In this document: piece after piece, positions 55,253-64,000 of the stretch
Layout: each line of letters opens with the position of its first letter
Numbering within the stretch: position 1 is the first letter of the stretch
DNA from: Phytohabitans suffuscus
Lineage (GTDB): Bacteria; Actinomycetota; Actinomycetes; Mycobacteriales; Micromonosporaceae
NCBI RefSeq assembly: GCF_011764565.1
Contig: NZ_AP022871.1
Location: 5,084,320 to 5,148,319, forward strand
Direction: 5' to 3'
Length of the DNA: 64,000 nt
Made by a program: the position numbers and the translations under genes
The notes under the pieces: model-generated
Databases searched by the model: none
What the model was told of the DNA's origin: nothing
The model's input: only the letters and a program-made list of their open reading frames with translations

Positions 55253-57357
55253 GACAGGTCGTAGAGGGTCACGCCGCCGACCGTGGTGGCGGTGAAGTTG
55301 TCCGCCACCCAGGCCGCGATCTCCTGCGCGGCGTCGCTGCCGCCGTTGCTGCGTCCCAGCCCGGCGCCGCCGAGGAAGTAGTGGACCTTTCCTTCGGCCA
55401 CGTACCGCTGGAACTGCTCCAGCGTCGGCGACGGGTCGCTGCCGTTGAAGCCGCCGATCGCCATCACCGGCAGCTCGGTGGCGAGCTGGTACCCGGCCGC
55501 GTTGTTGGCGCCGACCGTCGCCGCGACCCAGGTGTACGAGCCGGCGTCCTCGCTCAGCGCGGCGGCCAGTTCGGCGTCGGGCGTGGTCGCGTCGAGCAGC
55601 CCGCCCATGCCGCCGCCCCGCGTACCGCCGGGAGCGCCGAACGCCTGGCCGCCGCCCGGCACACCCTGTGCGCCGCCGGGACCGCCGCCGCCCGGCAGGC
55701 CGCCGCGGAAGCCGCCGCCACCGGGAGCACCGCCACCTGGACCGCCACCGCCGCCCGGGCCGAAGCCCCGGCCGCCGGCCACCGCCGGGCCCGCTGTGGG
55801 GATCGCGCCGGTGTGCGGCGTGCTCGCGGTGCTCAGCGCGTACCCGACGGGTCCGAGCAGCCCGGCACCCACCGCGGCGGCCGCGACGAGGCTGACCGCC
55901 CACCTGGCCAGGCGCCCCGCCAGCAGGAACGCGGCGGCGGAGGCGAGGCCGAGCACGAGCACGGCCGCACGCAGCCACGGGTGCCAGTCGGCGCTGCGGC
56001 CCAGCAGCACCCACGCCCACAGCGCGGTGATCGCGGTGGTGCCGGCGAGGATCGCGGCGACCGCGGGGTTGGTCCGCTCACGCCAGAGCACGGCCGCGCC
56101 GACCGCCACCACGGCGCCCACGGCGGGGGCCAGCGCCACGTTGTAGTACGCGTGGAAGATCCCCTGCATCAGGCTGAAGACCAGGCCCGTGACGAGCAGC
56201 CAGCCGCCCCACAGGATCAGGCTCGCCCGCGTGCGATCGGTGCCGAGCTTGCCGGCGTCCGCCTCGCTCGCGCTGAGCCCGCCGGCGTTCGCTTCGCTCG
56301 CGCTGAGCCCGCCGGCCCTGGGCACCGGCCGGCGGTGCAGCAGCGCGAACGCGGTGATCAGCAGCATCAGGGCGGCGGGCAGCAGCCAGGCGACCTGGCC
56401 GCCGTTCTCCGCGTCGAAGAGCCGGGTGAGGCCGGTCTGCCCCCAGCCGCCGCCCTGCCCGCCGCCGACGCTGCCGGTCTCGTCGCCGTTGAGCCGCCCG
56501 AGCCCGTTGTAGCCGAGCGTGAGCTCCAGGATGCTGTTGTCCTGCGAGCCCCCGACGTACGGGCGGTAGCGCGCCGGCACCAGCTCGACGATCGCGACCC
56601 ACCAGCCCGCCGCGACGACCATCGCCAGCCCGCCCCACAGCACCTGCGTGATCCGGCGGCGCAGCGGGGTGGGGGCGGCGACCAGGTACGCCAGCGCGAA
56701 CGCCGGCACCACCAGCAGCGCCTGCAGCATCTTGGTGAGGAAGCCGAAACCGACCAGCACGCCGGTCAGCACGAGCCAGCGCGTGCTGGCCGTCTCGATC
56801 GCCCGCACGGTGGCGTACGCGCCGGCCACCATCAGCAGCACCAGGAGCGCGTCCGGGTTGTTGAACCGGAACATCAGCACCGCCACCGGCGTGGTCGCCA
56901 GGATCGCACCGGCCAGCAGGCCCGCGACCGGCCCCGACCAGCGGCGCACGGTGGCGTAGAGCAGGGCCACCGACCCGACGCCCATCAGCGCCTGGGGCAC
57001 CAGGATGCTCCACGAGCTGAGCCCGAAGACCCGTACCGACAGCGCCATCACCCACAGCGAGGCGGGCGGCTTGTCCACGGTGATCGCGTTCGACGCGTCG
57101 GAGGAGCCGTAGAAGAACGCCTTCCAGCTCGCCGAGCCGGCCTGCGCGGCGGCCGAGTAGAACGAGTTGGCCCAGCCGGAGGCGCCGAGCCCCCACAGGT
57201 ACAGCAGGGCCGTCGCGACGAGCAGGACCAGCAGCGCCGGGCGGGTCCAGGCCGGGTCGCCGGCGGGTCCGCGCAGCACGCGGGAGGCGAGTGGGGTACG
57301 CCGGGGAGGCGCCGGCGCCGGTGCGGCCAGCACGGCCTGAGGCAGTGTCGAGGTCAT
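55249..57357 (-). CDS. GT39-family (ArnT/PMT-like, YkcB-type) membrane glycosyltransferase
   Basis: A 702-aa protein with ~12 membrane helices. The catalytic acidic loop NSFYSAAAQAGSASWKAFFYGSSD leads into VDKPPASLWVMAL, and FRFNNPDALLVLLM matches the YkcB-type GT39 pattern. A Gly-rich stretch (~520-590) and a C-terminal soluble domain (PVMAIGGFNGSDPSPTLEQF ... VHYFLGGAGLG) follow. It would transfer a sugar from the lipid carrier made by the next gene to an extracytoplasmic acceptor. The ASEANAGGLSASEADAG stretch is an in-frame tandem repeat. Confidence 0.9.
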   Translation of the reverse strand: MTSTLPQAVLAAPAPAPPRRTPLASRVLRGPAGDPAWTRPALLVLLVATALLYLWGLGASGWANSFYSAAAQAGSASWKAFFYGSSDASNAITVDKPPASLWVMALSVRVFGLSSWSILVPQALMGVGSVALLYATVRRWSGPVAGLLAGAILATTPVAVLMFRFNNPDALLVLLMVAGAYATVRAIETASTRWLVLTGVLVGFGFLTKMLQALLVVPAFALAYLVAAPTPLRRRITQVLWGGLAMVVAAGWWVAIVELVPARYRPYVGGSQDNSILELTLGYNGLGRLNGDETGSVGGGQGGGWGQTGLTRLFDAENGGQVAWLLPAALMLLITAFALLHRRPVPRAGGLSASEANAGGLSASEADAGKLGTDRTRASLILWGGWLLVTGLVFSLMQGIFHAYYNVALAPAVGAVVAVGAAVLWRERTNPAVAAILAGTTAITALWAWVLLGRSADWHPWLRAAVLVLGLASAAAFLLAGRLARWAVSLVAAAAVGAGLLGPVGYALSTASTPHTGAIPTAGPAVAGGRGFGPGGGGGPGGGAPGGGGFRGGLPGGGGPGGAQGVPGGGQAFGAPGGTRGGGMGGLLDATTPDAELAAALSEDAGSYTWVAATVGANNAAGYQLATELPVMAIGGFNGSDPSPTLEQFQRYVAEGKVHYFLGGAGLGRSNGGSDAAQEIAAWVADNFTATTVGGVTLYDLS

Positions 57358-57434
57358 GGCATCGAGGTTGGGGGCGAAGCTGGCCCGACCTTGTCCGGTA
57401 GCTGTGCTCCCGCTGTGGGCTAGGGTCCTGTGTT

Positions 57435-58361
57435 GTGAAGGTGTGGATCCCGCATGAGCAGGGCGTCCGATTGATCGGCGAAGTGCCGCCCGGCGTGACG
57501 GTGGAGGTGGCCGCCCGGCCCGACGCGCTTCCGTCCGACCCGGCCGGCGTCCGGTTCTGGGTGCCGCCCTTCCTCGCCCAGAACGAGTCGGCGAGCCTCG
57601 CGGCCAAGATGCCCGACCTGGAGATCGTCCAGCTGCTGTCGGCGGGCGCCGACGTGTGGGTCGGCAAGCTGCCCGAGCGCATCGTGCTCTGCGACGCGCG
57701 GGGCGTGCACGACTCGCCGACCGCCGAGTGGGTGATGACCGCGGTCCTGGCGCATCTGCGGGAGTTCCCGGCGTTCGCGCGGGCGCAGGCGCGGGGCGAG
57801 TGGGCGTACGACGGGCACGCCCCGACCGACGAGCTGGCCGGCAAGCGGGTGCTGATCGTCGGGGCCGGCTCGATCGGGGCGGCGCTGGCGGCCCGGCTCG
57901 CGCCGTTCGAGGTGTCGGTGACCAACGTGGCCCGCACCGCCCGGCCCGACCAGGGCGTGCACGCCGTCGAGGAGCTGCCCGGCCTGCTCCCGCACCACGA
58001 CGTGGTCGTGCTCATCGTGCCGCTCACCGACCAGACCCGGGGCCTGGTCGACGCGCGCTTCCTCGCCGCGATGCCGGACGGCGCGCTGCTGGTCAACGGC
58101 GCGCGCGGGCCGGTGGTCGACACCGACGCGCTGGTCGCCGAGCTGGCCACCGGACGGATCGCGGCGGCCGCCGACGTCACCGAGCCCGAGCCGCTGCCCG
58201 CCGGTCATCCACTGTGGAGCATGCCCAACTTCCTGCTGACCCCGCACGTGGGCGGCTCGGTGCGCGGCCTGTTGCCGCGGGGGTACAAGCTCGTGGGCGA
58301 GCAGCTGCGCCGCTACGTGGCGGGCGAGCCGCTGGTCAACCAGGTGGCGGACGGCTACTGA
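57435..58361 (+). CDS. D-2-hydroxyacid dehydrogenase (NAD-binding)
   Basis: A 308-aa dehydrogenase starting at GTG 57435. The NAD-binding motif is VLIVGAGSIGAALAARL (~residues 139-155). The catalytic arginine is in NGARGPVVDTDALVAEL, the acidic residue in DVTEPEPLPAGHPLW and the histidine in LLTPHVGGSVRG. It reduces 2-oxoacids; the specific substrate is unknown. It diverges from the glycosyltransferase operon with a 77-bp gap. Confidence 0.9.
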   Translation: MKVWIPHEQGVRLIGEVPPGVTVEVAARPDALPSDPAGVRFWVPPFLAQNESASLAAKMPDLEIVQLLSAGADVWVGKLPERIVLCDARGVHDSPTAEWVMTAVLAHLREFPAFARAQARGEWAYDGHAPTDELAGKRVLIVGAGSIGAALAARLAPFEVSVTNVARTARPDQGVHAVEELPGLLPHHDVVVLIVPLTDQTRGLVDARFLAAMPDGALLVNGARGPVVDTDALVAELATGRIAAAADVTEPEPLPAGHPLWSMPNFLLTPHVGGSVRGLLPRGYKLVGEQLRRYVAGEPLVNQVADGY

Positions 58362-58723
58362 CCGGGGCTGCCGAGCTTGACGAGGCGGGGCAGGTCACGG
58401 TCGCGTACCGAGGTGAGCGGCACCACCTGGCCGTCGGTCAGCCGCGCCAGCACCCGCCCCCGCCGGTCGGCGCCCAGCTCGCTGACCTCGGACCAGCCGA
58501 TGCGGCGCTGGCCGAGGAGGGCACGCACGCGCAGCCCGTCGCGGCTCACGTCGGTGCCCGCGCGCAGCGCCCAGACCACGACCGCGAGCGGCACGAGCAG
58601 GACGGGCAGGTAGTACCACCCCGCGGTGGCCAGCGGGACCGCGCCGATCATGGCGACGAGGGCCGCGATGGCGATCGCGCCGTGCGGCCGGAAGCGGATC
58701 CGGTTCGGCTGGTCGGTCCTCAC
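58355..58723 (-). CDS. small PH-domain membrane protein
   Basis: A 122-aa protein with two adjacent membrane helices (~17-35 and ~38-52) followed by a bacterial PH-like fold (GTDVSRDGLRVRALLGQRRIGWSEVSEL). Such proteins are common single genes in actinobacteria. Its end overlaps the dehydrogenase stop by seven bases, tail to tail. Confidence 0.8.
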   Translation of the reverse strand: MRTDQPNRIRFRPHGAIAIAALVAMIGAVPLATAGWYYLPVLLVPLAVVVWALRAGTDVSRDGLRVRALLGQRRIGWSEVSELGADRRGRVLARLTDGQVVPLTSVRDRDLPRLVKLGSPGQ

Positions 58724-58977
58724 GCGTCCGATACTTTCACGGGCGGTTTTCCGGCGGCCATCGGGCGCATACTGTCTGCCTCCACCCCGCGTGCGAGAGG
58801 CTGATCATTTAGTCCGATACTGAGCCGTAACCCGTGTGGCCGGCGTTTCGTTACCGGTCATAGGTGTGGTGTCGCCAAAAGGCGAAACCGCACTGTCCCC
58901 CCGGCCCTCTTCAGACCCCCGCCCCCTCTTCAGACCCCCCTTCGGACCCCCTCACCCCCTCGGAAGAGGACCCGGCA

Positions 58978-61635
58978 GTGACCGTGCCGTACAGCCCCGG
59001 CGCCAGCACCCGGTTCGGCGCCGTCCCCACAGTGGACATCGCCGTGGCCGCCGCGGCGGCGGTGTGTTTCGCCGGCTCCCTGGTCGGTCTCACCCCGCCC
59101 GCGTTCGGCTTTCTGGTCGGCGTCGGCGGGATCGCCGCGCTGGTCACCTACCGGCTCTGGCGCCTCGGGCTGCAGATCCACGCCAAGCAGCACAGCTTCG
59201 GCCCGTGCCGCGGCGCCGGCTTCCTCGGCCTGGGCTCGCTGGCCGGCGGCGTGTCCGCGTTCACGCTCACTCAGGTCGACGCCTCGCACCAGGCCGCCGT
59301 GAGCGCGGTCGGGCTCGGCGCGGCCGTCACCGCGTACGTGCTCGGGGTCCTGCTCCTGCCCGGCGCCGCCAGCACGCTCGGCGTGCGCCTGCGGCGCGTC
59401 TGCGACGGGGTCAGCATCGGCGTCAGCCTCGCGTTCGCCGGCTGGCTGCTGCCGCCACGCGGCGGCATGCCGCCCGCCGCGCTGGCCGGGATGCTCTTCG
59501 CGGTCGGCGGCCTCTCGATCGTCACCGTCACGGCGCTGCGCGCCGCCCGCTACCGCCGCGCCGCCATCCTCTGCGGCGTCGGCGCCGGCGCCGCCGTGCT
59601 CGGTCTCGCGGTGCAGACCATGATGATCGCGTACGGCGTGAGCGACCGCGCCATCCTCTACCCGGCGGCCCTGGTGATGGCCGGCCCGGCGCTGGTGCTG
59701 CTCGGCGCCTACCGGGCGGACGCCGACGGCGACCTGGTGCCGCCCGACGAGCCCGAGACCCGCCTGTCCGGCTACCCGCTGCTGACCGTGCCCGCGCTGC
59801 TCGCCATGCTGGCCGCGCTCTACCACCTGATCACGGTCGGCGAGTTCGACCACACCGCGATCCTGATCGGCCTCATGGTCATCCCGACCGTCGTGGTCCG
59901 CGAGATCATGGCCGCCGCCGACGTGCGCCGCTACGCCCGCCGCCTCGTCGAGCAGGAGGCGCACTTCCGTTCGCTGGTCGCCGGCGCCAACGACCTCATC
60001 ATGATCGTCAGTGAGGACCTGGTCGTGCGCTGGCAGTCGCCCGCCGCCGCCCGCCTCTTCGGCCTCTCCGACGCCGACGTGGTCGGCCGCCCCTTCCCCG
60101 CGCTCATGCACCCGGACGACGCGCCCGACGTCACCGCGCTGCTCACCGCCGTGCTGGCCGAGCGCGAGGCGCCCGGCCGCCCGCCGCTGGTCGAGGCCCG
60201 CCTCCGCGACGGGTACGGCGCCTGGCGCGACACCGAGTCCACTGTGGGCGACCAGCGCGCCGTGCCCGAGGTGGGCGCGCTCGTCGTGCACATCCGCGAC
60301 GTTGGCGAGCGCCGCCACCTGGAGCGCACGCTGCACCAGCTGGCCTTCATCGACCAGATGACCGGCCTCGCCAACCGCCGCGAGCTGATGCGCACGATCG
60401 TCACCCAGCGCGAGGTGGCCGGCCACACCGGCGCGCTGCTCGTCATCGACCTGCACGGCATGGCCGACGTCAACGAGGTGCGCGGCCGCGAGATCGGCGA
60501 CGTGGTGCTCATCGAGGTCGGCCGCCGCCTGCGTACGGCCGTGGGCTCCGACGACCTGCCGGCCAGGCTCGCCGGCGACGAGTTCGCGGTGGTCACCGTC
60601 GAGGGCCCGGTAATGGCGTACGCGCTGGGCACGCGGCTGCTCACGGTGCTCACCGAGCCGTACCAGCTGCCCGGCGCGATCGTGCACCTCAAGGTCAGCA
60701 TCGGCCTGGCGGAGCTTTCCGGCGGTGACAACGTTGACGACGTACTCCGCCGCGCCGACCTGGCCCGCCGCCGCGCGCGGCAGATGGGGCGCGACCGGAT
60801 CGAGTGGTACGACGCCTACCTGGAAGAGCAGCTGGTGCGGCGCATGGACCTCGAACGCGAGCTGCCCGGCGCGGCCGCCCGCGGCGAGCTCGACCTGGTC
60901 TACCAGCCGATCCTGTCCCTGCCCGACCGCCAGCCGGTCGGCGTGGAGGCCCTGCTGCGCTGGCGCAACGCCACGCTGGGCACGGTCCTGCCCACCGAGC
61001 TGCTCCCCGTCGCCGAAGACCTGGCGCTGCTGGACGAGATCGGCCAGTGGGTGCTGACCACGGCCATCAAGCAACTGGCGGCGTGGACGGTCCCGGGCCG
61101 CGAGCTCTGGATGTCGATCAACGTGTCCCCGCGCGAGCTGGCCGCCGCCGACTACGTCACCCGGGTCAAGGCGGCACTCGCCGAACGCGACGTCGCACCC
61201 GAGCTGATCGTGGTCGAGGTGGCCGAGTCCCGCCTCTCCGGCGACATGGCTGCGGTGGTGACCCAGCTGGCGGCCCTGCGCTCACTCGGCGTCCGTACCG
61301 CCCTGGACGACTTCGGCGCGGGGCAGGCGTCGCTGCAACAGCTGCGCCGCCTGCCGGTCGACCTCCTGAAGATCGACGGCAGCATCATCTCGGCCCCGTC
61401 CGACCAGCTCCCCGCCGACCTGCAGGGCCACAGCCGCCCACTGATCGACGTCGTGGCCGACCTCGGCCGCAGGCTGGGCGTGGAGATCATCGCCGAAGGG
61501 CTGGAGTCGGTGGCGCAGATCCGCCAGGCCCAGGAGGCCGGATGCGGGCTGGGCCAGGGCTTCGCGCTGGCACGACCGGCGCCGGCCGAGCGCGTGGAGG
61601 CGTTCCTGGAGGAGCACCGCGCCCCGTCGAACTGA
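58978..61635 (+). CDS. membrane PAS-GGDEF-EAL cyclic-di-GMP protein
   Basis: A 885-aa protein. About nine N-terminal helices (to ~residue 310) are followed by a PAS domain (~330-450, FRSLVAGANDLIMIVSEDLV). The GGDEF domain has a degenerate signature (RLAGDEFAVV, first G replaced by A). The EAL domain keeps its core residues (EALLRWRNATLG, INVSPREL, VEVAESRL, LDDFGAGQASL, AEGLES). It probably acts mainly as a phosphodiesterase. The GTG at 58978 follows GGAAGAGGA; the open frame upstream is low-complexity. Confidence 0.9.
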   Translation: MTVPYSPGASTRFGAVPTVDIAVAAAAAVCFAGSLVGLTPPAFGFLVGVGGIAALVTYRLWRLGLQIHAKQHSFGPCRGAGFLGLGSLAGGVSAFTLTQVDASHQAAVSAVGLGAAVTAYVLGVLLLPGAASTLGVRLRRVCDGVSIGVSLAFAGWLLPPRGGMPPAALAGMLFAVGGLSIVTVTALRAARYRRAAILCGVGAGAAVLGLAVQTMMIAYGVSDRAILYPAALVMAGPALVLLGAYRADADGDLVPPDEPETRLSGYPLLTVPALLAMLAALYHLITVGEFDHTAILIGLMVIPTVVVREIMAAADVRRYARRLVEQEAHFRSLVAGANDLIMIVSEDLVVRWQSPAAARLFGLSDADVVGRPFPALMHPDDAPDVTALLTAVLAEREAPGRPPLVEARLRDGYGAWRDTESTVGDQRAVPEVGALVVHIRDVGERRHLERTLHQLAFIDQMTGLANRRELMRTIVTQREVAGHTGALLVIDLHGMADVNEVRGREIGDVVLIEVGRRLRTAVGSDDLPARLAGDEFAVVTVEGPVMAYALGTRLLTVLTEPYQLPGAIVHLKVSIGLAELSGGDNVDDVLRRADLARRRARQMGRDRIEWYDAYLEEQLVRRMDLERELPGAAARGELDLVYQPILSLPDRQPVGVEALLRWRNATLGTVLPTELLPVAEDLALLDEIGQWVLTTAIKQLAAWTVPGRELWMSINVSPRELAAADYVTRVKAALAERDVAPELIVVEVAESRLSGDMAAVVTQLAALRSLGVRTALDDFGAGQASLQQLRRLPVDLLKIDGSIISAPSDQLPADLQGHSRPLIDVVADLGRRLGVEIIAEGLESVAQIRQAQEAGCGLGQGFALARPAPAERVEAFLEEHRAPSN

Positions 61636-61660
61636 CGTCCCGCCCGCAGTACGCGTGCGC

Positions 61661-61723
61661 GGACCGCGAGAAAACGCCGCGGACCGCGAGAAAACGCCGC
61701 GTGCGCGGACCGCAAAACGCCGC
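61661..61723 (+). repeat. short tandem repeat beside the glyA terminator
   Basis: GGACCGCGAGAAAACGCCGC occurs twice in perfect tandem (61661-61680 and 61681-61700), with a shortened third copy to ~61723 that merges into the terminator stem. It probably arose by slippage from the terminator arm. Confidence 0.7.
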
Positions 61724-61746
61724 GGCCCGGGAGAGCCGCGGCGTTT
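61715..61746. terminator. bidirectional terminator between GGDEF-EAL gene and glyA
   Basis: Perfect 12-bp arms AAACGCCGCGGC (61715-61726) and GCCGCGGCGTTT (61735-61746) with an 8-nt loop. The flanking A and T residues make it a good terminator for both convergent genes. Confidence 0.8.
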
Positions 61747-61769
61747 CGGAGCGGATGGTCAGCGGGTGG

Positions 61770-63035
<1,266 letters not shown>

Positions 63036-63062
63036 AGCGACCTCCTGGCATGACAACACTGA

Positions 63063-63146
63063 CCGGCACCCAGGCGCGCGGTGCCGCGATCGTGGTCGCT
63101 CCCCGGTGGTCGGTTCCACCTCAATGCGCCAGTCGCGAGTACCCGA
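63063..63146 (-). ncRNA. ZTP (pfl) riboswitch controlling glyA
   Basis: On the minus strand the leader reads CGCGACTGGCG, then GGTGG-AACCGA-CCACC, then GGGGAGCG, and about 30 nt later CGCGCCTGGGTGCC. These are the conserved elements of the pfl motif that binds the purine intermediates ZMP/ZTP and signals low 10-formyl-tetrahydrofolate. glyA is a known target gene. It ends 27 nt before the start codon with no terminator between, so control is probably translational. The CCTGG of the 3' element could pair with CCAGG overlapping the ribosome site (inference). Confidence 0.88.
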
Positions 63147-63264
63147 TGAGCTTAGCGAACGCCCCCGCCCTCGGCCGGAGAAGGCCACGACCCACCAGAC
63201 CCCGGTGGGGTCTGTCCAGGCGGATGGAGATGTGCCCCGGCCCGCGTCAGCCGCTGACCGCACG

Positions 63265-63340
63265 CTCCCGCGGGCACCGCTGCGGCCGGCGGCTCGCCGG
63301 CGCTCGCCGAGTTCCCCGACCTCCGCTGCCAGGCTCGCGG
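63265..63340 (+). repeat. third dispersed repeat family, copy 2
   Basis: It matches 12715-12790 along CGCGGGCACCGCTGCGG, CGGCGGCTCGC and CCCCGACCTCCGCTGCC. It lies upstream of the glyA riboswitch and is non-coding. Confidence 0.7.
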
Positions 63341-63649
63341 CTCAAGCCCTCGCGGCTGAGGCGCGCGCCTGCCCCCGACCCCTATATAGCTTGATCAATG
63401 CTGTGGGCTGCGCGTTCTCCGAGGTGGCGCGGAGTGCCGCGAAACGGTCGAGCGCGCGGGCGCGCAGAGATTTCCCCTACCTTTCCGGAGCGTGGTGGCC
63501 GAGCCCGCCCTGACTCCGGCGATCTCTATAGAGCCTTCGGGGTTGGGGTGTGGCCCGCCCGGATCCGGATCCCTCGATCGGCGACAGCGCGGACCGTCCG
63601 TGGCGACCCGTTTCCCCTGGAGGACTCTGCTGGCCAGTTGAGGCGGGGC

Positions 63650-64000
63650 CTATGACCTGTGGAAATGTCCGTCTAGAGAGCTTTCGCGGTCAGGGTCGAG
63701 CGGATGGCGAGGCGGCCGGGGTCGCGGTGCGGTGGTGTTGCCGCCGAAGTCGCCTGGTTTGTCATCGTTGGCCAGCTGATCGTGGACGGCGGTTGCCCTG
63801 TGAGGGCAGCTCGCGTCCACGAACAGCCGGAACCGATCCCTCAGGCCCTGCGCCAGGCGGGCAAATCGGGCGGAAAGCGGCCGGCGCCAGCTTGGGGAGC
63901 GACCGGGCGGCTTCCGGCTCGTCCCCACTGGCTGGCTGAGGCCCACGATCACCCAGACGAGGAGAGCAAACCGGGCGAATTCGGCGCCTGCCCTCGAACG
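63650..64000 (-). CDS. doubtful ORF, open to the window edge
   Basis: The minus strand is open from the right edge to a stop at 63650 (117 codons), with one hydrophobic stretch (FALLVWVIVGLSQP) and an Arg/Pro-rich rest. Third-position GC is only moderate and no family is recognised. It may be the end of a real gene or chance; I favour chance. Confidence 0.2.
   Translation of the reverse strand, partial: RSRAGAEFARFALLVWVIVGLSQPVGTSRKPPGRSPSWRRPLSARFARLAQGLRDRFRLFVDASCPHRATAVHDQLANDDKPGDFGGNTTAPRPRPPRHPLDPDRESSLDGHFHRS

Larger units (their letters stand above)
63147..64000. other. region upstream of glyA with repeat copy and no clear gene
   Basis: The repeat shared with 12715-12790 lies at 63265-63340, followed by an AT-rich TATATAGCTTGATCAA segment (~63384-63399). 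Short ORFs on both strands have no recognisable features, except a weak minus-strand frame open to the window edge (63650-64000). The glyA promoter should lie in this stretch. Confidence 0.5.

Noticed and set aside
58860..58977. Cyclic-di-GMP riboswitch upstream of the second GGDEF-EAL gene
   Set aside because: The leader has a small TCGCC/GGCGA hairpin and C-rich repeats, but none of the conserved aptamer elements.
61661..61723. Possible CRISPR-like array
   Set aside because: The 20-bp units are directly adjacent with no spacers, and they merge into a terminator arm.
63036..63263. N-terminal extension of GlyA by 76 codons
   Set aside because: The extension is the ZTP riboswitch and its flanks read as protein; the ribosome site lies just before 63035.

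Overview
The window is a very high-GC chromosome segment from an actinomycete. Synteny and gene content (etfBA-iscS-mnmA-ligA-gatCAB, a CBM2-bearing LPMO, paired DUF6232 proteins, many GTG starts, ATGA gene overlaps) fit the Micromonosporaceae or close relatives; that placement is inference. I see no rRNA, tRNA or CRISPR array.

Layout. (1) 1-12603: a tightly overlapping plus-strand catabolic operon. It holds the end of a LacI regulator, a CUT1 sugar ABC importer (two permeases and a binding lipoprotein), two different ADP-ribosylglycohydrolase-fold enzymes, a ribokinase, a TIM-barrel/FGE-like fusion, a secreted esterase with a beta-propeller tail, a CaiB-type CoA-transferase and a CitE-like lyase. 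(2) About 12850-15900: a lower-GC island with a two-gene ATPase + DUF4435/TOPRIM module that resembles the PARIS anti-phage system. Two perfect palindromes and a possible recombinase remnant lie beside it. (3) 16161-30779: ddaH, two DUF6232 membrane proteins, an enoyl-CoA hydratase, a membrane-anchored Hsp70-like protein, ilvG, a secreted LPMO, a DrrAB-type ABC exporter facing a large AfsR-type regulator, and small membrane proteins. (4) 30842-39958: the conserved core etfB-etfA, iscS, mnmA, a MetE-like protein and ligA, interrupted by a DMT exporter/LysR pair. (5) 40084-42138: a membrane GGDEF-EAL protein. (6) 42453-47265: a minus-strand poly-gamma-glutamate-type operon (duplicated Cache-HAMP-like membrane protein, capB, capC, NlpC/P60 lipoprotein) with no capA in it. 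(7) 47428-50694: gatCAB. (8) 51211-57357: a metallophosphoesterase and a polyprenyl-sugar glycosyltransferase operon (GT39, GtrB-GtrA fusion, sugar dehydrogenase). (9) 57435-64000: a D-2-hydroxyacid dehydrogenase, a PH-domain protein, a second GGDEF-EAL protein, and glyA under a ZTP (pfl) riboswitch.

A quality warning runs through everything. Ten genes, including ligA, gatA and gatB, are broken by a total of 13 putative single-base losses. All are of the same sign and all lie in or next to G or C runs of four or five. These are best read as homopolymer sequencing errors, so I annotate the genes across the breaks. Three families of dispersed intergenic repeats (a palindromic REP-like element, a GC-rich repeat with five copies, and a third with two copies) fill most gene-free gaps.
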